A DNA stretch of 64,000 nt, taken from the NCBI GenBank assembly GCA_035308965.1, contig DATGFN010000019.1, positions 1 through 64,000 of the forward strand, read 5' to 3'. The position numbers and the translations under genes were made by a program. Positions 37,601-45,121 of the stretch are shown here, one piece after another; the stretch's first letter is position 1; each line of letters starts with the position of its first letter. This DNA is from DASYXZ01 sp035308965 (GTDB lineage Bacteria; Acidobacteriota; Terriglobia; UBA7540). The notes beneath the pieces were generated by a model. It worked only from the letters and a program-made list of their open reading frames with translations. It made no database searches and was not told the origin of the DNA.

Positions 37601-38017
37601 ATGGATAAGCTATCAAGATTGGTTATTGCAGCGTTGGTTGGGGTTTCACTTTCGATGCCAGTTTTTGCGCAGGAAGCAAACAGCACAGCAAAAAGTGGTG
37701 CAAAAACAACTCAAGCGGCAAAGAAAGGCTCGACCGCAAGCAAGACAGCAGGAAAGATGAGTGCTTCAACCGCCGCCACACCGGCGAAGGGCAAGTCGCA
37801 CAAGATGCACGCGGCGAAGAAAGGCGCGACCGAAGGAAACAAAGAAGGACAGACTGCCGCTCCCAAGACGGCGGCTCCATCAAAAGGCGCAGCCCAATCG
37901 GCCCCCGCCGCCGGGAAACCAGCGACTGGCGTAAGGAAGCATGGACCGGTGGTATCCCCAACCAAAGTGAAAGGTACGGCAACGCAGGCGGACAAAACTC
38001 AGAAAGAGAAGAGCTAG
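37601..38017 (+). CDS. Exported Ala/Lys/Thr-rich basic protein
   Basis: A 138-residue low-complexity protein. The ATG at 37601 has a strong AAAGGAGG and begins a signal peptide (MDKLSRLVIAALVGVSLSMPVFA). The mature part is dominated by Ala, Lys, Thr, Ser and Gly (SGAKTTQAAKKGSTASKTAG) and strongly basic, with no fold recognised. It could bind DNA, polyanions or the cell wall in the periplasm. It has a candidate sigma-54 promoter and a strong terminator of its own. Confidence 0.7.
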   Translation: MDKLSRLVIAALVGVSLSMPVFAQEANSTAKSGAKTTQAAKKGSTASKTAGKMSASTAATPAKGKSHKMHAAKKGATEGNKEGQTAAPKTAAPSKGAAQSAPAAGKPATGVRKHGPVVSPTKVKGTATQADKTQKEKS

Positions 38018-38110
38018 TCGAACTGTCCACGGCAACCTCGAATCGATGGCATGCAGCACTAAACGGGGCGATGAATTAATAGTGAAGTTGCCCCCACTGT
38101 GAATCCTATA

Positions 38111-38145
38111 AACCCCCGCGCTCAGCTAGGCGGGGGTTTTGTTTT
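38111..38145 (+). terminator. Intrinsic terminator of the Ala/Lys-rich gene
   Basis: CCCCCGC (38113-38119) pairs with GCGGGGG (38130-38136) over a ten-base loop and is followed by TTTTGTTTT. Confidence 0.85.
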
Positions 38146-38257
38146 GATCGGATACTCCCCAGGAATCAAATAGTGCGGGCCAAATCTGACTGCCGTCACT
38201 TGGGCTCAAAAAACTCTGAGCAGTCTCCCAAGGAAATGTCTCAGAGGAAGGGGCCAA

Positions 38258-38935
38258 TCATTTCTTGTAGATTTCGGGGAAATCTTTTTTCAGCGCGCGC
38301 AGTTTGGGCTGATCGTTAAAAACGATATAAGGCTGGTCGGGATGGAGCGCCAGATAATTCTGGTGGTAATCCTCGGCAGGAAAGAATTCTTTCAACGGCA
38401 CGACCTGAGTGACAATTGTCCGGGGGAAGACTTTCGCCTGGTTCAGTTGGTCAATGTAGGCCTCCGCGATCTTCTTCTGATCCTCGTTGGCATAGAAAAT
38501 GACCCCTCGATATTGTGTTCCCGTATCCGGGCCCTGGCGGTTCAGCTGGGTGGGATCGGTAGCCACTGAAAAATAAATCCGCAAGAGTTCCGCATAAGAG
38601 ATTTGCGATGGGTCGAAAGTAATCTTCACCGACTCCGCGTGGCCGGTGGTGCCCGTGCTCACCGTCTCGTATTCCGCCGTGGAGCTTTTTCCCCCTGAAT
38701 ACCCTGACACCACGCTGGCCACTCCCTTCACATGCTTGAACACAGCGTCCACGCCCCAAAAGCAGCCGCCCGCAAGAACGGCGGTTTGCTCGCCGTGGGG
38801 CGCGGGCGCGGCGGATTCGCCCGTGAACGCGGGAACCTGCCCGTGCACTGATGCGCAGGCGAATGCTCCCAAAACTGTAAGCAAAATAATTGAATTCCTC
38901 AAATTGCAAAAACGATTGGTGCTGATTCCTGTCAT
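38258..38935 (-). CDS. msrA: Exported peptide-methionine (S)-S-oxide reductase
   Basis: A 225-residue MsrA. The ATG at 38935 has CGGAGG seven bases upstream, so the longer frame to 38992 was rejected. A signal peptide (about 1-32) marks it as exported. The catalytic Cys is in GGCFWG, followed by GYSGG, HAESVKITFDP and QYRGVIFY. It reduces the S form of methionine sulfoxide. It is the last gene of an eight-gene minus-strand run that includes MsrB and an MsrP-like protein. Confidence 0.95.
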   Translation of the reverse strand: MTGISTNRFCNLRNSIILLTVLGAFACASVHGQVPAFTGESAAPAPHGEQTAVLAGGCFWGVDAVFKHVKGVASVVSGYSGGKSSTAEYETVSTGTTGHAESVKITFDPSQISYAELLRIYFSVATDPTQLNRQGPDTGTQYRGVIFYANEDQKKIAEAYIDQLNQAKVFPRTIVTQVVPLKEFFPAEDYHQNYLALHPDQPYIVFNDQPKLRALKKDFPEIYKK

Positions 38936-39034
38936 GGCCGAGCCTCCGGTATTTATTTTCGTTGGGGGAATGGGCAACGATCGATCCCTCATTTGAAATT
39001 TCGCAAGATAACACCAGCTCGCGGCTGCATAGCT

Positions 39035-39643
39035 CTATGCCGCCTTGGCGAAACGTAAAGCCACCGAATTCATGCAATATCGGAGTCCGGTGGGACGGGG
39101 CCCGTCGGTAAAAACGTGGCCGAGGTGCGCATCGCAGCGGCGGCAGGAGACTGCGGTCCGAATCTCCATAAAACTGGTGTCAATGGTTTCCACAATATTC
39201 TCTTTAGCGATAGGCGCCCAAAAGCTGGGCCAGCCGGTGCCGGACTCAAATTTCGTATCCGAATTAAACAAGGCGGTGTCGCAGCAGATGCAGCGGAAAA
39301 CTCCCTTGTCATGTTCTTTTAAGAGGTCGCCGGAAAAAGCAAACTCCGTGCCCGCTCTTCGAGTGACGCCGAAGGCAGCGGTACCGAGCTGTTTGAGCCA
39401 TTCGGCATCGGTTTTCACAATTTTCGGCACTTCCACAACATCCTGACGAACCCCGGCGTCGGTGAATCCCACGATCCGGACCATCTTCGGCTTTCCGACC
39501 GGAGTTCCGCCGGCTTCGACGAATTTGGAGCTCGAATATTTCCAGAGCGCCCAGTAGCCTAGCGCCGAGGCCGACATGCCGATGAAAACTCGCCGCCCGA
39601 TGGCACGCATTGATCCGCTTTTTTCTGATTCGAACTCGAACAT
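39035..39643 (-). CDS. msrB: Peptide-methionine (R)-S-oxide reductase with Tat-like leader
   Basis: A 202-residue MsrB. GRRVFIGMSASALGYWAL at the N-terminus is a twin-arginine or membrane-anchor signal. The SelR domain carries two zinc pairs (CICC and CRRC) and the catalytic Cys in RYCMNSVALRF. It reduces the R form of methionine sulfoxide. AGGAGG is placed well before the ATG. The gene is 99 bases upstream of msrA. Confidence 0.94.
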   Translation of the reverse strand: MFEFESEKSGSMRAIGRRVFIGMSASALGYWALWKYSSSKFVEAGGTPVGKPKMVRIVGFTDAGVRQDVVEVPKIVKTDAEWLKQLGTAAFGVTRRAGTEFAFSGDLLKEHDKGVFRCICCDTALFNSDTKFESGTGWPSFWAPIAKENIVETIDTSFMEIRTAVSCRRCDAHLGHVFTDGPRPTGLRYCMNSVALRFAKAA

Positions 39644-39698
39644 AGCAACCTCCTATTTCTCCAACCTCAAATCAAACACTGCTTGATCCGGCTAGACC

Positions 39699-40022
39699 TT
39701 AAAATGTATACGTCTCCTCCTCGGCAATCAAAAAGACGGGAGGGCCGCCGGAGGAAATTGACACGGCGTGGGCCACGGTCTGTTTTCCGCCCTCCGATGC
39801 TGCGCACGCCTGAAGGGCCTCCATGCTGGGAAAATGGATTTCCGCAATTCGATAATAGGGCGGAATCCCTTGCGGGGATCCCACTACTTTGGTGGCAACA
39901 ATTTTTGTCTTTCCTGCCAACTTTTCCACCGCCATGGGCACGTGTTCCTTCAGGTAGATTTGCTCGAAAGCGTCAATGTCTTTGGGCCGCGGGTAAATCG
40001 CCACTATTTTTGCACCTGCCAT
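39699..40022 (-). CDS. EthD-like small protein
   Basis: A 107-residue protein of the dimeric alpha-beta barrel type, with the EthD pattern IVAIYPRPKDIDAFEQIYLKEHVPMAVEKL and YYRIAEIHFPSMEALQACAAS. EthD proteins accompany oxidative systems but have no proven chemistry. AAAGGAG precedes the ATG. It lies between DUF1223 and msrB in the same direction. Confidence 0.8.
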   Translation of the reverse strand: MAGAKIVAIYPRPKDIDAFEQIYLKEHVPMAVEKLAGKTKIVATKVVGSPQGIPPYYRIAEIHFPSMEALQACAASEGGKQTVAHAVSISSGGPPVFLIAEEETYTF

Positions 40023-40083
40023 TTAGTTCTCCTTTTGCATTCAAGATTTCGATCTACATTACATTGGATGCACGTTCCGCCGT

Positions 40084-40950
40084 TTAGTGACCGGGGAACG
40101 GCGACGCGGCCGCGCCCAGAATCTTATGGCTTCCCTGAAGCTGAACAAATACGACGGCGCGTAAATCCTCGCGCTTCCAGTCCTTGGAGACCACGATTTG
40201 CGGCTGGGCGTGAAAACTCGCTTCCGGGCTCGTCTCCAGCTTGCCAATCTGTTTCAACTCGCGCACCACGGCGGTATGGGCGAGAGATTGGCCCGAATTT
40301 TCACCGCCCACCACGTTGGACCGCAAATTGTTCTCGGTCACGGCGAGGAAAACCAGACTTTTTTTCTTCGTGTCTTGAACGGGAATTTGGCCCACCTCAA
40401 CGGAAAATGTGAACTTCCCTTGGCCGGTAGAATTCTCCAAATTCGCAGGCTGAATTCGAACGGCCGCTTGGGGAGCGCGCGACTCACTGGAAATCGCTTC
40501 CATGGCTCTTGCCTTGTCGCCTCCCACGAATCCGACCTTTCCGTCCACCACCATCTGTGGAGTGTAGGTGCCGGTATGGAGCGACTCCGAGTACTCGCGC
40601 TGCCTTTGCGTGAATTCAGGCGAGGAATAAGGATCGGACCAACCCAAGTGATTCCAGTAATCCACGTGCTCGCTCAGGGGAATAATTTCGATGCCCGCCA
40701 GCGGCTGGTTTTGCCCCAGCCAGGAAAGTATTTTGTCAGCCGGTGGGCAGCTCGAGCATCCTTCGGATGTGAACAGTTCCACCACAACTGCCGGTCGAGG
40801 GCCAGTCGCTACCTGGCCGGACGGATTCCCTTCCCCAGATGCCAAAGTGAATATGCAAGCGGGCAACGCAAACGAGATGGTGAACCAGATTGCGGCGATC
40901 ACCAACACCCGCGAGATTTGCCTTTTCAGTAAGAGATTTTCTATGTTCAT
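40084..40950 (-). CDS. Exported DUF1223 thioredoxin-fold protein
   Basis: A 288-residue protein from the ATG at 40950. An earlier ATG at 41004 would overlap the anti-sigma gene, and neither has a strong ribosome site. A signal peptide is followed by the DUF1223 core VVVELFTSEGCSSCPPADK, whose CSSC motif resembles a thioredoxin active site, and PQMVVDGKVGFVGGD. A thiol-redox role in the periplasm is likely but unproven. Confidence 0.82.
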   Translation of the reverse strand: MNIENLLLKRQISRVLVIAAIWFTISFALPACIFTLASGEGNPSGQVATGPRPAVVVELFTSEGCSSCPPADKILSWLGQNQPLAGIEIIPLSEHVDYWNHLGWSDPYSSPEFTQRQREYSESLHTGTYTPQMVVDGKVGFVGGDKARAMEAISSESRAPQAAVRIQPANLENSTGQGKFTFSVEVGQIPVQDTKKKSLVFLAVTENNLRSNVVGGENSGQSLAHTAVVRELKQIGKLETSPEASFHAQPQIVVSKDWKREDLRAVVFVQLQGSHKILGAAASPFPGH

Positions 40951-40972
40951 TTGATTTTCCCTGCCATGTCCC

Positions 40973-41872
40973 TTAAGACCGGCGAAAGACCGGGGAAGTT
41001 TCAACCTCTGCCGCGCTTACCGGTCCATCCAGCGCATTCCGTAATGGCGGAGCGATTTCCGTTGCGATTTTCATAACTTCGTCCTGGCCGAGATCGGACA
41101 CCACAAAACCAAAAAACTCATTTGATTCAAAACCTGCGGCATGCATCCCCTCGAAACTTGCCTGGAAGAGATCGAGGCCTTGGGAAGCTCCAGCTTTCAA
41201 GAAATTACCAGCCGGAAAGGAAGATCCTTCGCGGCGGGTTAGAATGACGGAAAGAATGGTTCCCCTCCCTCGCGCAATGAAGTGAATGTATTTGCGCGGG
41301 CTCCCATTCAAGCTGCAAAGGTGCGCTTCGAGCACCTGAAAGCCGGGCAGTTTTTCCTCCACCACGGGGAGCAATCCAGCGTATTGCGTTCCCAATTTTT
41401 CGCGGAGTTTCTCCTGGGAAGGGGCCACATCCGCGTAATTGTGGCCCTTGATCGCACATTGCAGGTGGTCCGAAACGCCCAAACTCAGCACGCCTGCCAC
41501 AAGTTGCTTCCCACGCTCGAAACTTCGCCACTGTAGGGTTGCAATGGCAGTGATGATTACCAAAACCATGGCGGCCAAAGCCATCGCCCATGTCGATCGG
41601 GGGAATCCCGAAATCAAAACCGGTTGCGATTGCCTAAGGCGCCGCTGAATCGCAGGTTGAAGATTCTCCGGCGGTGCGATGGTCGTCGCCGCTTTGCGCA
41701 ATGCCCCGCGCATTCGCGCGCGTGACTCCAGTTCAAAGGAACAGTCGGCGCAATTCTCCAGGTGCTTCAAAACTTCGCCGGTGGTTTCCACCAGGAGTTC
41801 GTTGCTAAGATACGCGTCCAATTGGCCGCGGGTCCGCTCGCACTGTAGAGAATCGAATTTCATCAAGTTCAT
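40973..41872 (-). CDS. Membrane anti-sigma factor (zinc-binding type)
   Basis: A 299-residue protein with an N-terminal anti-sigma zinc motif (HLENCADC, pattern H-x3-C-x2-C) and a single membrane helix near 95-113 (WAMALAAMVLVIITAIA). A periplasmic domain of about 185 residues follows and would sense envelope conditions. It overlaps the sigma gene by four bases (ATGA), the usual sigma/anti-sigma coupling. Thiol-zinc motifs of this type can respond to oxidation. Confidence 0.88.
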   Translation of the reverse strand: MNLMKFDSLQCERTRGQLDAYLSNELLVETTGEVLKHLENCADCSFELESRARMRGALRKAATTIAPPENLQPAIQRRLRQSQPVLISGFPRSTWAMALAAMVLVIITAIATLQWRSFERGKQLVAGVLSLGVSDHLQCAIKGHNYADVAPSQEKLREKLGTQYAGLLPVVEEKLPGFQVLEAHLCSLNGSPRKYIHFIARGRGTILSVILTRREGSSFPAGNFLKAGASQGLDLFQASFEGMHAAGFESNEFFGFVVSDLGQDEVMKIATEIAPPLRNALDGPVSAAEVETSPVFRRS

Positions 41873-42438
41873 GCCGACTCACCCTTGCGTGACTGTTCCT
41901 CACTCGTCCCGATGCCATAGGACTTGGCCACCTGGGCCAGCTCCTGCCTCAACAACATTCGACCCCGGCTCAACCGGGACATCACAGTGCCGACTGGAAC
42001 CCTCATGGTCTCCGCGATTTCCTTGTAAGAGAACTCCTCTACGTCCGCCATCAGCACGACCTCGCGAAAATCGATGGATACTTTCTTGAGGGCAGCGAGA
42101 ATTTCCTCATCGCGTATTTCCTGCGGGACCGGCGGCTCGGCGGCTATCCTTTCCTCATCCGCTGAATTTGTCAGCACTTCAACCTTGGAAGTCTTCAAGA
42201 ACCGGCGGCGGAGGTGATGAAGCCGGTGAAACATAATCTTGAAGAGCCATGCCCTGCAATTGGTGCCGGGCTCGAAACGGTGAAATGATTTCCACGCCTC
42301 CAGATAAACTTCCTGCACCAGATCTTCCGCCTCAGGCATATCCCATACCAACAATGAAGCGGAACGGTACAAATCAGCCATGTGGGGCAAAGCCACGGCT
42401 TCAAAATCCTCAACCCTGATCTTGGGACGAAAGAACAA
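41869..42438 (-). CDS. ECF RNA polymerase sigma factor
   Basis: A 189-residue sigma-70-family factor of the extracytoplasmic-function type. Region 2 is seen in EDLVQEVYLEAWKSFHRF and region 4 in LPEDFREVVLMADVEEFSYKEIAETMRVPVGTVMSRLSRGR-like sequence, with the helix-turn-helix near 140-165. It starts with TTG at 42438, after CTGGAG. It lies 76 bases behind the MsrP-like gene and directly before its anti-sigma gene. Confidence 0.93.
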   Translation of the reverse strand: MFFRPKIRVEDFEAVALPHMADLYRSASLLVWDMPEAEDLVQEVYLEAWKSFHRFEPGTNCRAWLFKIMFHRLHHLRRRFLKTSKVEVLTNSADEERIAAEPPVPQEIRDEEILAALKKVSIDFREVVLMADVEEFSYKEIAETMRVPVGTVMSRLSRGRMLLRQELAQVAKSYGIGTSEEQSRKGESA

Positions 42439-42514
42439 CGTTTACTCCAGCCAGAAATTCCCCACTCGATTGGTTCGCCTCGTTCTGCCTTTTATATTTT
42501 CCTGGACCGGGCAT

Positions 42515-43489
42515 CTACAAACCGATGTACCAGTCGTACCCTCGCTCCGCCCAGTAATCGGCCGGGCGCAACTCGGTGTAGCGGATAGTCCCGATGCGTT
42601 TTAGGTTTTTCACTCCGTACTTTACAGGGATCACCAGGCGAAGCGGCGCGCCATGGTCCTGCGAAAGTGGCTCCCCGTTGCGTTCGTAGCAAAGCATGGT
42701 TTGAGGATGAAGCACGCTTTCCGTGTCCAGCCCGACGAAGTACTCGCCGTCGGGCGTTTCCATGCTGACATAAGCGGGCAGGTCATCCGCGTGATTCAGG
42801 CTGAATTCATTTCCACTCCGTGTCTGCGGAGGGAAAGCCCTCATGAAATCTGTAAAACGCGCCCCTGCCCACTGCACAATCACGCTCCAACCCTCGATGC
42901 ATTTAAACTCGGTAACCATCTCCATGCGGGGAAGCTTCTTGATGGCGTCCAAATCGAGCTTCAGTGGCTCGTCCCCGGCCGCCAGTCCTTCCACCTGCAA
43001 TTTCCATGCGGCCGCATCCACGTCGTCATCCAAACCCACGTCGCCGTTCACCCTGTCTTCGCTGATGCGGTCGGGGGGAAAGGTGGGGGCCAGGCGGCCT
43101 GTGGTCAGATAGTCGTGCGCCAACTGCTCATTCACTTCCAGTGTCTTTCGAAAGGGCCATGGTATACCGTTGATCATTCTGCGCGACGTGAACCATTCGA
43201 ATGCGCCCAAGCCTGCCAACATGCCGGCGCCCAGCCCAATGAACCCCCGCCGGGTCTGGCGGCTCATGCGGCGTCGAACCTGGCGGTTCCATTCTTCGAT
43301 GGCTTGCGGATCGGGCGGAGTGACGCTCGGCACGGCGGGACTTGGCACCGCTGTTTGAGGCTTTGCCTCGGCCTCGGGGCCCGGTTGCGTAACCCCAATT
43401 TCAGTGGCAGGCATAGTTTTTTGCGGGGTGCTCTCTGCCGCCGTGGCAGGAGTTTCGTTCTGATCCGGTTGCTTTTTCATTTCACTCAT
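42515..43489 (-). CDS. Tat-exported MsrP-like molybdopterin oxidoreductase
   Basis: About 324 residues from the ATG at 43489, which overlaps the cytochrome gene by eight bases. A cytoplasmic tail of about 80 residues precedes the twin-arginine signal (RQTRRGFIGLGAGM). The sulfite-oxidase-type molybdenum domain has the cofactor-ligand Cys in EFKCIEGWS and the closing GAPLRLVIPVKYGVKNLKRI of MsrP/YedY proteins. MsrP reduces methionine sulfoxide in periplasmic proteins. Exact substrate identity is inferred from fold and neighbours. Confidence 0.82.
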   Translation of the reverse strand: MSEMKKQPDQNETPATAAESTPQKTMPATEIGVTQPGPEAEAKPQTAVPSPAVPSVTPPDPQAIEEWNRQVRRRMSRQTRRGFIGLGAGMLAGLGAFEWFTSRRMINGIPWPFRKTLEVNEQLAHDYLTTGRLAPTFPPDRISEDRVNGDVGLDDDVDAAAWKLQVEGLAAGDEPLKLDLDAIKKLPRMEMVTEFKCIEGWSVIVQWAGARFTDFMRAFPPQTRSGNEFSLNHADDLPAYVSMETPDGEYFVGLDTESVLHPQTMLCYERNGEPLSQDHGAPLRLVIPVKYGVKNLKRIGTIRYTELRPADYWAERGYDWYIGL

Positions 43490-44159
43490 GGGTGCCTTCA
43501 TCAACCGAAGTCAATTCGTAGCCGCTCACCATGGCGCGAAAATTGTTCCACCCGGCGCGCACGACCTGGGAGACATGTATCATAAAGAAGAGTACGTAAC
43601 CTGCGGCCAGCAGGAAGTGCTCCCAACGCGCCATCATGTATCCGCCCAGGAGACTGTCCAACCAGGAGAACTGGGTTGGCTTATAAATCGCGAGTCCTGA
43701 AACCAGAGAGCCGAGTCCCATCAGAATTACACTGGTATAGGCAATCTGCTGCGCGCCGTTAAATTTTCGCTCCGGAAGTTTTCCTTTCCATAACCTGAAG
43801 TCATGCAGAAAAACCAGAATGGCTTCGCGGAAGGACTCGCGATTCGGGACCAAGTAACGCCACTCACCCGAAAGCAAAGTGTAAGTTACATAGACAATTC
43901 CGTTGATGGCGAAAAACCACATAAAAAAGAAATGCCATGCCATGCCCTTGGCCAGGCTTTGACCTAATCCAAATTCGCGATAAAAACTTTCAGGGAAAAA
44001 CTTGAACACGGTGACCGAGCCCAGACCGATCCGGTAGACATCATTGGCCCAATAGATCCAAAGGCCGCTCCAAATCATCAGCGCCAATAGGGGAAAATTC
44101 ACCCAGTGGCACCACCGTATCGCCAACGGATGTTTTGCTTTCATCTCCAAACGCTTCAC
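43482..44159 (-). CDS. Cytochrome b561/NiFe-hydrogenase-type cytochrome b
   Basis: A 225-residue membrane protein with about four helices and heme-ligand histidines in RWCHWVNF, GMAWHFFFMW and FMIHVSQ. The GTG at 44159 has GGGAG seven bases upstream. It overlaps the MsrP-like gene and probably passes electrons from quinol to it. It is not the six-helix MsrQ/YedZ protein that normally partners MsrP, so this is a substitute electron donor. It is the first gene of the eight-gene run. Confidence 0.85.
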   Translation of the reverse strand: MKRLEMKAKHPLAIRWCHWVNFPLLALMIWSGLWIYWANDVYRIGLGSVTVFKFFPESFYREFGLGQSLAKGMAWHFFFMWFFAINGIVYVTYTLLSGEWRYLVPNRESFREAILVFLHDFRLWKGKLPERKFNGAQQIAYTSVILMGLGSLVSGLAIYKPTQFSWLDSLLGGYMMARWEHFLLAAGYVLFFMIHVSQVVRAGWNNFRAMVSGYELTSVDEGTHE

Positions 44160-44329
44160 GTCAAAGCTCCCACTTCAAAGTCTAATCGGTTTTCGGTTCA
44201 ACGCCCTTCAAAATGATAATACCAATATCGGGGTTGAATATTCCCAAGTTTGCCAGGATTTTTGGTTATAAGAACCTTACGGCATATCGGTCCCAGCCTG
44301 TGAATTGGAGCAACCGTATGATTCTCCCG

Positions 44330-44357
44330 TTGACAGGCATCATTCATGGCATAATGC
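44330..44357 (+). promoter_or_regulatory. Probable promoter of the ROK kinase gene
   Basis: TTGACA (44330-44335), a 16-base spacer and TAATGC (44352-44357). GGAGG follows at 44364 and the ATG at 44376, so the leader would be very short. Confidence 0.45.
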
Positions 44358-44375
44358 GCCGTTGGAGGCGCACAG

Positions 44376-45092
44376 ATGACGACCCATGAAGGCAAGGAAA
44401 ATTACAAAGTCCTGGTAATCGACGTTGGTGGCACTCACGTCAAAGCGCTTGCGACGGGCCAAACAGAACCTCGCAAGTTTGACTCCGGTCCAACCCTTAC
44501 CGCCAGCCTGATGGTGAGGCAAATGAAAAACCTGGTGAAGGATTGGGAATTCAACGCAGTATCGATTGGATATCCCGGACCGGTAATCCACGGCCGTCCA
44601 CTGCGCGACCCGCACAACCTGGGCCCCGGCTGGGTGGGATTCAATTTCCGCAAGGCATTCAACTGTCCCGTAAAAGTAATTAATGATGCCGCCATGCAGG
44701 CGCTGGGGAGCTATGAAGGCGGACGAATGCTCTTTCTTGGGCTGGGCACCGGCCTGGGCTCGGCCATGGTGGTGGATGGAATCCTGGAACCGATGGAGTT
44801 GGCTCACTTGCCTTACAAGAAGAAGACTTACGAGGAATATCTTGGAATAAGCGCCATCGAACGCTTGGGGAAAAAGAAATGGCGGAAGAATGTTGACGAG
44901 ATCGTGGAGCAACTCAAAGAAGCGCTGGAAGTTGAATATGTCGTCCTGGGAGGCGGAAATTGCAAGAAGCTCAAGGATCTTCCGCCCGGGGCGCGTCTGG
45001 GCAACAACCAGAATGCATTCGTGGGAGGGTTCCGGCTTTGGGACTCACACCATCACAGAGATGCTTCCGTGGTAGTCCCAGGGTTGGCATGA
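44376..45092 (+). CDS. ROK-family sugar kinase, polyphosphate-glucokinase-like
   Basis: A 238-residue kinase. The phosphate loop IDVGGTHVKAL, the catalytic Asp in INDAAMQALG and GLGTGLGSAM are diagnostic for ROK kinases. The short length and lack of the usual CXCGXXGC zinc motif fit the polyphosphate-glucokinase branch, so it may phosphorylate glucose from polyphosphate or ATP. GGAGG precedes the ATG. Confidence 0.85.
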   Translation: MTTHEGKENYKVLVIDVGGTHVKALATGQTEPRKFDSGPTLTASLMVRQMKNLVKDWEFNAVSIGYPGPVIHGRPLRDPHNLGPGWVGFNFRKAFNCPVKVINDAAMQALGSYEGGRMLFLGLGTGLGSAMVVDGILEPMELAHLPYKKKTYEEYLGISAIERLGKKKWRKNVDEIVEQLKEALEVEYVVLGGGNCKKLKDLPPGARLGNNQNAFVGGFRLWDSHHHRDASVVVPGLA

Positions 45093-45121
45093 CGTGATTC
45101 ATCTTAGCGCCTTAATCATTT

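Noticed and set aside
43342..43362. A sigma-54 promoter inside the MsrP-like gene
   Set aside because: TGGCAC is followed by TTTG rather than TTGC and it lies within coding sequence far from any start.
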